Positions 24,859-34,158 of a stretch of 64,000 nucleotides of DNA are shown one piece after another. A program made the position numbers and the translations under genes. Location: assembly GCA_026168455.1 (NCBI GenBank), contig CM047426.1, positions 72,815,986-72,879,985 on the forward strand, given 5' to 3'. The first letter of the stretch is position 1. The number at the start of each line of letters is the position of its first letter. Source of the stretch: Theocolax elegans (Eukaryota > Arthropoda > Insecta > Hymenoptera > Cerocephalidae). Below the pieces are notes generated by a model that had not been told where the DNA came from, did not search any database, and saw only the letters and a program-made list of their open reading frames with translations.

Positions 24859-25650
24859 TGCAGAGTCGGTGTGGCTGTTGCGCGTTGCCCCTCTCGTTCC
24901 GAGTCTCACTCTCTCGCTCCGTCTCTCTTTCTCTTTCATTCTCGATTCTCCAGGTCGTTCCCTCTTCTCTCGTATCCCCGCCCCACTATACTGGAGCGGC
25001 TTGCAAAGCTGTTGCTCCGGACTGGATATACCTGTATACGTGCATATACTGCACACAGCCCCGTGTATATATACACATACCTATATACACACAGATTCGC
25101 GTAAACTTAAACTCACATTTTTCTTTCTTTATGGTCTTATTTGATTAAGCATCCATTTTTACAGACTAATTACATTCTTTTGTATATCATCTTATTTGCT
25201 ATCGAGTTTTTCAAAATATGAATTATTTTTGCCCACGTGCTTACGATGGGCATTTCATTTACACTTTTTTCACTTTGCTCTACGCATTGTAATATTTAAT
25301 ATTTATCTTTTATTTTTCTCTTTAAATGATCCTACGATGCGCCAACATTTTTAAATTGTCAGTGTTCAATGTATACCGATTATGCAAGCTTGCTACGATC
25401 GATAAAGTTATTATTTTCTTCTTAGTATTATTTTTCCTTTAAAAGAATCTCGTAATGTGATACATAATTATAAAAAGTATACAGTTCGTGCAGGGTGGAA
25501 AGACAACAAGGGTAGTTCAAAATTTGTTTATCTCGGTTTACTTTGCATAGCGTTTTTGCGCGAGTACCAATATATGTTTTATTATAACGAAGTAACGTAT
25601 AACATTTTTATGTAATTTAAATCTTAAAAATATCAATTTTTACACGTATA

Positions 25651-25934
25651 CACGGAGAGAAGAAACAGACTAGCGTTGTAGGTTAGGCTGTCAGCGCAAA
25701 GTTGCAGGATGTCATACCGCGATAGTATGGCCGCCCTGCCAAAAGTTTCCATAGGCATCATAGGTGAAAACGCGCAGGGGGCGTGGCTAAACAAGCAATA
25801 GTATGACGACCATACCAACGTGGTATGAAATCACACAAAAGTAGTATGGATATCGCGCAACCATAGCACGATTTCACGGCGGGTAACGGTTGCAGAAACG
25901 TTCATACAACGCTGGTTTGTTTCTTCTCTCCGTG
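25651..25934. mobile_element. 284-bp MITE with TA target duplication
   Basis: The inverted ends CACGGAGAGAAGAAACA (25651-25667) and its exact complement (25918-25934) are flanked on both sides by TA (25649-25650, 25935-25936). The similarity extends a few bases outward. The interior is GC-richer than its surroundings, repeats a CATAC/GTATG motif several times and encodes nothing. A TA target points to the Tc1/mariner superfamily. Confidence 0.85.
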
Positions 25935-28014
25935 TATGCGTGGATAAACATTGGTGATACACTGCAGCATTAAAATGCAGACGGACTGCAATAATAAAAA
26001 AATTGTTTAATTTTTGAAATTGCCAAAAAAGCGAATGGATCGAAGCAATAAACGCGTGTATACCTATAATACAACATCCGAAAGCGTCGGTTTTACAATA
26101 ACGAAGTAACATCGAGGGTATGACCGTACGAGATAGAAGGGCTGTAAAGGAAGGGTAAGTGCAAAAAGGGAGAAAATGATATAACGAAAACATGCAAGCC
26201 GTATAATGCAGCAGCAATAAAATGTTCCGACTCTGACACCGACGCCCGCTTATATTGTACACGTATATACGCATATATATCTATACGCGTCGCTCTTCCT
26301 ACACAACACTCGTGCGGATCGCTTTGCTTTGCTCCCCGGTCCGCCCCAGTCCGCTTGTGCTTTGTCCCCCTTTTTCCGCGTGCAAATCGGTCGCCTGCCC
26401 TTTTCCTCGCATTTATATATATAATCTCGAGTAACGAACTTTCAGCCCCCCCAGCTTGTACGGTTTTCTGGGGGCAGGTGCTATATACATCTATGCCAAA
26501 CCCACTATTAACTGCTCATGTATATATTATTGCACATTTTTGCAACCTCCGCGACTTATAATTCCGTGTCTGACCTTTGATCTTTGACCGAAACGTATGT
26601 CATATTAACATTTCCATTTAACGCGTTTATTATTGTATAATATATTTTTATATAGTCATATTATTCGCAATGTGCGCTATTCTTTACAATTTTAGTTAAA
26701 TTATTTTATATGCAAGCTTAGATTTTAAACCAGAAATTTTACTGCGAAAAGTGGCTTTTTGAGGAGCGAAGGATCTTTCTTAATCGTTGAGAAATGCGAA
26801 TGAGAACACAGCGGCGAGCCACTTGAATTATGTACAATTTGTTACTATTAGTACAGTGCATCTTTTACGTTTATAAATATTTCATGTTAATTTAGTATTT
26901 AATTTTATTTCCATTGTTCTCTAGTTAATTTGAAAACCTCTAAACGAACACGACGACTCTTCATAAACTTTATAGTGAAATTTTGACACTGGAGATACAG
27001 GAACAATTTGCATAACGCGTTGCATAATTTAAATTTGATAAGGTTGCACTCTCGGTCTTTTATCGAACAATGTGTCTCACAAAGACTGCAATGGCCTTTT
27101 TAATTTAAAGTTAACTATGGGGTCATTAAAAGAAATAAATTAATTAACCTTATTTAAGTTTGAGAAAATTTACTTCATCAAGACACATCTCGCTAGTATT
27201 AAGAATTAAGACTTATTGTTATATACATATATCATCTCGTGTATAGTTGTGGAATAAATAGATCGATCACATACATATATCACTTCTTACCGTAATTTTT
27301 GTACTTCGGATAAATTTTAGTCTGTCGAAGAACACTAGTTATCTTTATACATTTTCGCGTGACAATTTAGTTAACTTTATATTTATACTTACCTCTGACA
27401 AAAACTGCATCACGTTCTTTCTCACGATCTTTCGTTGCTTATTTATATTTCATAATATACCTTGTTCGTTTTTTCATTAGTTATGGTAATTCTATTTAAT
27501 TAATTGTTGAATTTCTCAGAATTATTATAATTGTACCTCGTTATAAGTAAGTACGAGTTTTCTTAATTTATAATTATTATTGATTTTTTTACTTTTAAGG
27601 TGGTAAAACATTAACTTGTCGTTTGGAGTTCCAATTACGCTTTAATTCAGGTCACGTATATAACAAAGTCGCCTCGACGTCGTTTGTTAATTTTACGCTT
27701 CTTTTACTCGATTGTGTCTCCATGTTTACATTATTTTTATTAAAAACCTATAGATATTCAAGCGATTAAATTATATGGGTTATTTAATAGAATAACGTTA
27801 GTTTTAGTAAACATATATCGAATCTATACGCATCTGGTTCCATGCGGGTGTGTTTCGTGTGTTTCTGAATTATTCATATAAATTCGCGTATTTCATTTCT
27901 GTATCATGTAATATCAATTCAGTATTTTCATAAAGCAATTTGCTATTTCAAACTTAAAAAAAACTTTTGGAGCAATATTTTATATCCGTGAATGTGTACA
28001 TATATTTAAGTTAC

Positions 28015-28092
28015 TAGCTATCATACGTATTATAACATATATATATATATATATAATATATATATATATATAAGTTAGCTATCATACGTATT
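28015..28092. repeat. (AT)n tract flanked by a 17-bp direct repeat
   Basis: TAGCTATCATACGTATT occurs at about 28015-28031 and again at 28076-28092, on either side of an AT-dinucleotide run. Confidence 0.85.
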
Positions 28093-29508
28093 CAGGAAAA
28101 TTGTTCATTATATACAAAGATATATAAATTACATTTTACGCGCACAGACAAATCATTAAGTTTTTCTTTCGCAATATATGTATAAAATGTATTAACGGGA
28201 TTAGAAAATAGAATTTTAAATCCGTAAATCCGCATTCTCGAGAAGCAAATTCGAAGTAACTGCAGTTATATACGCAAAATAACCGCGTGTTAGGCATAGG
28301 CTTCAGTATACAATGACGCACGCAACGCGCCCGTTCAAGAGATATGTACCCTGAAAATCCCGTAAAATCGAATCCGCCGGTATTGAAAGAGAAGGACAAA
28401 GGGAGATTAAAGGCAAAATGTTCGATTGAAGAAGAAGGTAAAGGTGGCAGTCCGATTGACGCGGCGCTTAATTACTCCGGTTAATTAACGCGCGATTCTT
28501 TGGAGCAGAGGCCTCGTGGGCGTCGCGCGATCGAAATCGGCTTTCCTCGACGTTTGTTCGAAATTAGCGGCGCGTGCAACCCTATATGCGCCCCTTTTTT
28601 TATCTTATACGCTTTCCACCGATACGCCGAGACAATGAGCCGAGTGTATGTAACGTTCACGCGAGATCGAGATATAATTGTATATCGCAAAGCTAAAATA
28701 AAATAAAATGACTTTTCGATGGTTTTTATTTCTTCTTACCCCTCTCGCACGGTGATTTAATTAGCATTTGTTATAGGGGCGTTCTACGCGCTCCGCGGTA
28801 TCGCGCGCTCTCGAGCGTGTCTCGCTTACGGTTTACTTGCGCGACACGCAAATACGCAAATACGTATTCTTTCAATTTCAAGCTATACATTTAATACTTA
28901 CTATATTGCGGGGTATAGATTATTCAGCGATTTCGGCCTGAAATACAAACGAAACATTTGCAATTATGCGTGTATTTACGCGTAGACGATACATTCTGCT
29001 TTTACGGCATTTTTCAATTCCAGCTATAATTTTAGGACGAAAGCTACAGCGATCTGCCTTACCGTCGAACGGTATGGGTAAAGATATTTTTGAATTTTTA
29101 TAATGCACTCAGAAAAAAATGTACGCAAGCTATGGTTGTAACTATTTTTTTAGAACAATGGAAATTACGCGATAAGACGCACTCTACTTATAAGTATTAT
29201 CCAACAATTAAGCACAATCGATAGATTTTTGACTGTGAATTATAGCTGATTTTCAATTTTAATTACAAATAAAGTATATATACTACATACGTTATTCGAT
29301 TAATTTATTTTCTTGCGAATAATACATAATGAGTATGAATATATACTTTAAATATAATCGTGCATGCGAAATAAGTGGTGTTTTTATAAAATAAAAAATC
29401 TACATAACGATTCGATTTAATTAATTTTTTGATCTTCATCAGCAATTATAGTATCTCCGGTCTGCCGGTATGCAGAACTACTCGTACGCTTCCAGCATCG
29501 AGCTCGAG

Positions 29509-29566
29509 TTCAGTTTACGTCCGCCCGTCGAGCATCGCCGCCGCTACGAGCTGCATACAGGCTCAA
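29509..29566 (+). promoter_or_regulatory. Candidate SCCPDH initiator and 5' leader exon
   Basis: TTCAGTTT (29509-29516, +1 near 29512) matches the insect initiator. The GC-rich 55 bp after it ends in a consensus donor GGCTCAA|GTAAGA (GT at 29567-29568). The next plus-strand acceptor that fits is TTTAG at 30449, two bases before the start codon. An alternative is an internal exon from an acceptor at 29441-29442, which would be open and in frame with the ATG. Confidence 0.45.
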
Positions 29567-30450
29567 GTAAGAAAACAATATTATTTTAACGAGTACTGTA
29601 ATTATTTTGTTGATTACTTAAATTTTTATCCGCTACCTATACGACTTTGATTATATATTGGGTAATCTATAAAAGTGTTTAAATTAATCAAATTTATTTT
29701 AAGATTTTGAAAGACACTCAAGAACTTTTAGAAAGAAAACGATTTGTAAAGCAAGGAAAAGGATCGCAACAATTTAACAAACGCCGATTACTTGCCTTGT
29801 GCAAATATAATTAACGAATCAACGTTCGTTCGGTTTTTTTAAGTTACAAGGAAATAAAACTTATAATACTCTTATTTTGAGGTTACTAATAAGTTACTCT
29901 TTACGCTTCTAGTCAATTTAAATACATACAAAAGTGTACAATTATATCAGGTTTTCAATAATCGCAAATGATGACGTAGACTATATTTAAAGCTGCATTG
30001 ACCTTGAGCAAAGAAATGCTTTGGAATATGCTATGTCATTCCAGCATTAATATTGGATGAATTTCTCTCATTATTTTACTTATTAAGTTAGTTAAATAAA
30101 TGTAGATAGTAGGTGTCATTGATCGTTATCTATAATATATTTATCGTTACATATAATATATATCTATATAGTTTTTTATTACTACTTTATCTACATTGAT
30201 AATTATTAATTAGGTATGATAAGAATTATTTAATTAAAATTTATTTAAGTACTCTGATTTACTTTTATTATATCAATGTACTAACAGGTTTACATATTGA
30301 TTTATCGTAATTTATTAACTACTTTTATGAATAAAATTTAATAAAAAGTTTACATTATTAAAGAGATATAATAACTGATTACATTAATTTATTTAAACTA
30401 AAACTTCCTTATACATAATATTGTTACCTTTGACTGGCACTATGTTTAGA

Positions 30451-30622
30451 ATGGCTCAGGAACGTTTAGATCTGGTGATATTTGGAGCAACTGGTTTTAC
30501 TGGTAAATATACTGTCAAAGAAGCAGAACGGTTGGCTAAAGAAAAAAATTTTACTTGGGGAATTGCTGGACGTCGCAAAGAAGCATTAGAGTCTGTACTG
30601 AAAGAATTTGCTCCAGAATCAG
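30451..30622 (+). CDS. Sccpdh: SCCPDH exon 1 (Rossmann motif)
   Basis: Encodes MAQERLDLVIFGATGFTGKY and the following helix. Donor AATCAG|GTAAAG, phase 1. Confidence 0.92.
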
Positions 30623-32718
30623 GTAAAGTTAAACTATTACATTAATTAAAAATTGTATTATTAATAGGTCAAGTGTTAATAAATATTATTTATTGTAATC
30701 ATTAATGTTGTACTTTTACAGATAACATTCGCATTATAATAGCAGATTTAACAGATGAAGAATCTCTCAAAAAGATGGCTGAACAAGCCAAAGTTGTAGT
30801 AAACTGTTGTGGCCCTTATAGGTTTTATGGTGAACCAGTGATTAAAGCTTGCATTGCTTCTAAAACGCATCATGTTGATGTCAGTGGAGAACCACAAGTC
30901 AGTAGAATATTTATATATAAATATATACATATGTATACAATATTATTTGTATTATTAGTACTAAATAATATTATGATATTTATTCTTTAAAGTACATGGA
31001 AAGGATGCAGCTGGAATATAATAAAGCTGCACAGGAAGCTGGAGTATATGTTGTAAGTGCCTGTGGTTTTGATAGCATTCCCTCTGATTTGGGAGTAATG
31101 TTTACCCAAGATAAGTTTGAAGGACAAATAAATAGTATTGAAACTTATTTAAATTTTTGGACTACTTCAAATATTAGAGGACCTAGTCTTAATTATGGAA
31201 CATGGGAATCTGCAGTTTATGGATTGGCACATGCAAATGAGCTTCGAGGTCTTCGTACAAAACTGTTTCCTGAAAAATTACCAGAACTAAAACCAAAATT
31301 AAAGTCAAAGTAAGAATTAATTAAATTAATAAAAATTTACATTCTAATGTTTATATTTTAAATGATATTTTAAATAATCTGTTACAGAGGCATTGTTCAT
31401 CGCAGTGCCATTTCAGAAGGTTGGTCTACTGTCTTCCTTGGTTCTGATCGATCTGTATGTATCAGATCTCAAAGATTTTTATATGATAAATATAAGCAAA
31501 GACCTATACAGATACAAACCTACATAACTTTTAAGTAAGCTATATTAAGAAGTATTATTATTAAAATAGTTGTCAAAAAAATACTGCATTCAACTATTAA
31601 ATGATGAATCAGAGACATACATTTTATGTATTTGTTGTTAATTTTTTTGTAGGTCACTCTTCCATATAATGTTTCAAGCTATTTTCGGAGGTATGTTTTC
31701 TTTATTTGCAAGATTTGAGAGTGGTCGCAATCTTCTTTTAAAGGTATAATTTGATATTTTGAATTATTTAATTAAATGTACTTTAATAATTTTATTTATA
31801 TATAATATTGTGCAGTATCCTAAATTCTTTTCTGGAGGCTTTGTTACCAATGAAGGACCAAAACCAGAAGTAATAAATAATACTCATTTTTCTGTAACCT
31901 TTATTGCAAAAGGATGGACCGAAAAATTAGTAGAACCGACTGATCAACACAAAGATCCGCCAAATCAAGAAATGATAACAAAAGTTATTGGTGTAAATCC
32001 AGGCTATGGTGCTACTTGTACATCCCTTTTGATGTCTGCCATTATGATACTAAAAGAATCTGATAAAATGCCAAATGAGTAAGTTTTTTCAATACAGCAG
32101 ACTCCCGTTTTTTTAAATATTTACATTGTAGTTATTTTATTTTATGTAAATTTGTTATTTTTAGCGGTGGTGTTCTTCCTCCTGGTGCTGCATTTGGAAA
32201 AACTTCTATGGTTGAAGAATTGTGCAAAAATGGTTTTCAGTTTAAAGTTATATCTTGCATTAAAAAGTAAGAACTGATTATATGTTACAATATAAAATGC
32301 ATTTTCACATACATAACAAATATTTAAAAAAAAGGTATGACCCCAGAACCTAAAAGATTCCATCTATAGGTTTGTTGTGATTTCATTAATTAAAAGATAT
32401 ATATGATCATGCTTTAAAATACTTAAATGTCAATTACTTATAATCAAAACTCGGAAATAAAAATAATATTTGTGAGATGGAATCTTTTCTATCATTTTTT
32501 CACTATAAGTATCACTTTAAAATGTCTTTATAATTCATACTAAAGAAAATAATAAACTCGCAAATCAAACATTTATCATGCTATAGTAAGCGAGTCTAAA
32601 TATGTTTCTATATTAAAATATACATTGACAGTAATATATAATTTTCAGTATAAATGACAGAGGGAACTCTGAGGTACTGGGGTCAGGAAGTCAATATAAA
32701 GTAATTTCCAAATTGTGA
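30451..32718 (+). CDS. Sccpdh: Saccharopine dehydrogenase-like oxidoreductase (SCCPDH family), complete
   Basis: Putative NAD(P)-binding oxidoreductase; relatives are found on lipid droplets and other membranes, and the substrate is not established. Exons: 30451-30622, 30722-30897, 30993-31309, 31388-31534, 31653-31743, 31816-32078, 32165-32270 (stop TAA), or 32165-32266 spliced to 32649-32718 (stop TGA). The first form is 1272 nt, 423 aa; the second 445 aa. The N-terminal Rossmann motif is VIFGATGFTGKY (residues 9-20), followed by NCCGPYRFYGEPVIKAC, HHVDVSGEPQYME and VVSACGFDSIPSDLG, all hallmarks of the family. A hydrophobic segment (FHIMFQAIFGGMFSLFA) lies in the C-terminal half. The start is the ATG at 30451; an in-frame ATG at 30442 is possible if the leader is not spliced at 30449. 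It converges on TERT. Confidence 0.93.
30722..30897 (+). CDS. Sccpdh: SCCPDH exon 2
   Basis: Acceptor TTTTACAG. Encodes VVVNCCGPYRFYGEPVIKAC and HHVDVSGEPQ. Donor CACAA|GTCAGT, phase 0. Confidence 0.92.
30993..31309 (+). CDS. Sccpdh: SCCPDH exon 3
   Basis: Acceptor TTTAAAG. Begins YMERMQ; holds ACGFDSIPSDLGV and GPSLNYGTWESAVYGLA. Donor GTCAAA|GTAAGA, phase 2. Confidence 0.92.
31388..31534 (+). CDS. Sccpdh: SCCPDH exon 4
   Basis: Acceptor CTGTTACAG. Encodes GIVHRSAISEGWSTVFLGSD and RSQRFLYDKYKQRPIQ. Donor TTTTAA|GTAAGC, phase 2. Confidence 0.9.
31653..31743 (+). CDS. Sccpdh: SCCPDH exon 5 (hydrophobic segment)
   Basis: Acceptor TTTTTTTGTAG. Encodes the hydrophobic stretch and FESGRNLLLK. 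Donor TTAAAG|GTATAA, phase 0. Confidence 0.88.
31816..32078 (+). CDS. Sccpdh: SCCPDH exon 6
   Basis: Acceptor TTGTGCAG. Begins YPKFFSGGFVTNEGPKPE; contains VIGVNPGYGATCTSLLMSA. Donor AATGA|GTAAGT, phase 2. Confidence 0.9.
32165..32270 (+). CDS. Sccpdh: SCCPDH exon 7 (short isoform stop, or donor inside)
   Basis: Encodes GGVLPPGAAFGKTSMVEELC and FQFKVISCIKK then TAA (32268-32270). The last codons hide a consensus donor AAAAA|GTAAGA (GT at 32267-32268), so the stop is used only if this intron is retained. Confidence 0.9.
32649..32718 (+). CDS. Sccpdh: SCCPDH alternative last exon ending in SKL
   Basis: The acceptor AATTTTCAG (AG at 32647-32648) is phase-compatible with the donor in exon 7. 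It adds 23 residues (codon 423 is split by the splice), NINDRGNSEVLGSGSQYKVI then SKL and TGA. The stretch is clearly GC-richer than the flanking sequence. Ser-Lys-Leu at the C-terminus is the canonical type-1 peroxisomal targeting signal. Confidence 0.65.
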
Positions 32719-34018
32719 TAAGGTTGTGGTCAGGCTATTCTACTATACATATAATATTAAATATTTTCTTATATTATAGTTGATCTATAGTTGTTTAAAA
32801 TACTTCTCAAATAATATGTAATAAATAGCAGCAATGTTAAAACTATTATAAAAATATGTAACGATGAAAATTTTTTTCGTCATAAATTTGTTATGATTTG
32901 AAAGAGTTAGACTGATATTTTATGTGTACAAATTCTGTAAATTACTGTTGCGTATATAAATTTCAATTTTTTATAAAATATTTGTGAAAAAGTTGCATTT
33001 ATTTGTACAAAATGATATTAATTTGCTCTCTGTATTTAAAAAAATTAAAATGTGATTTTATTTTAACAAAAAAATTGAAAAAATTCTTTTAAAAGATTTT
33101 GTATAAAAAGTGATTGAAGTAAAATAGTTTGATCTTCCAAAATAATGTGTAGGAGTACCGGTGAAGGTAAAAGTTGTAATTTACTTTTTATAAATTATTA
33201 TAATCAAACTGAACTTACAATGCAATATTTACAATGCACTATAATAATTATAATTGTTTATGTACTTTTGTAATATATCATGTGATATCGCCGAGCGATA
33301 TAATGTTTGTATAAAATTATAGATATGCTTTATAATGTTTAAAAATTTTTAAATAAAAAACAATTTACATAAATTAGATGATTAATATGAGCAAGATTTA
33401 TATATTCACCTTTACTCTAATTATTTATAATTAGCACGTTTGAATGTTTTTGTAATTGTAAGAATATGAACATTTCCATTTATTTATAATTTCGATAAGC
33501 AATTATGATGTCGAGAGCATTCACAAACGATAAATCGAAATTATTTATTCTTATTTTCCTATTAAAGACTCAAACAAATCGCTACATTATAAGTGGAATA
33601 AAAGTTTTAGTATTTATAATTTAATGAAAAATAGTATTAATTCCATTCCTACACCCTAATCTTATCATTACATAAATGTAATTATTTACTTACTAATAAA
33701 AACTTTAAAAAATAGATTTTAAATTAATTAACAACAGATAGTTACATTTTATTAATGATTAGGTATAAAATCAAACTTTGTTGCAATACATACATTTCAA
33801 TCATTTGGGATTAAAATTTAAAAAATTTATAAATAATATATAAAGCTGAATAGTGATACAGAAAGATTTAATAATGTTTGTTTTAAGAATTTTGCAGTGT
33901 TATGTATTATTGTGTTAAGTATACCTATTAAGTGCAATTTTAAACTTGTATAGGATTATTAATATAAAATTTCAAACACAATGTAGGTTAATAAAATAAG
34001 TTGTGTTTAAACAAAATT
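32719..34018. other. Convergent 3' untranslated and intergenic region
   Basis: About 1.3 kb of AT-rich sequence between the SCCPDH stop and the TERT stop. Several AATAAA-type signals occur on both strands, for example AATAAA on plus near 32820 and 33351, and one on minus overlapping the TERT stop. No coding frame was found. Confidence 0.6.
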
Positions 34019-34158
34019 TTATTTATATTTTTTCATTAACATTTTAAATGATGTAATTAAATATTTAAAAACTACATACTTTTTAACAAATACACTATAA
34101 AAACATTTCCACATAATGTACCACAGTCTTCTTCTCCATTTTGTAAGATTCTTTTTAT
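34019..34158 (-). CDS. Tert: TERT coding exon 8 (C-terminus)
   Basis: After an 83-bp intron, the acceptor TTTCTATTTAG (AG at 34160-34159) opens DKKNLTKWRRRLWYIMWKCF, ending in KMLMKKYK and TAA at 34021-34019. The stop codon overlaps an AATAAA. Confidence 0.75.

Larger units (their letters stand above)
24859..29442. other. Intergenic stretch without a supported gene
   Basis: Contains the MITE at 25651-25934, CpG-rich patches at about 26.3, 28.2-28.7 and 28.75-28.87 kb, an AT run at 28.04 kb, and nothing that reads as protein with splice sites. The 28.43-28.6 kb patch includes TTAATTAAC homeodomain-type motifs. Confidence 0.5.

Noticed and set aside
25831..26274. 147-codon minus frame
   Set aside because: It runs into the MITE at 25651-25934 and is not protein-like outside it.
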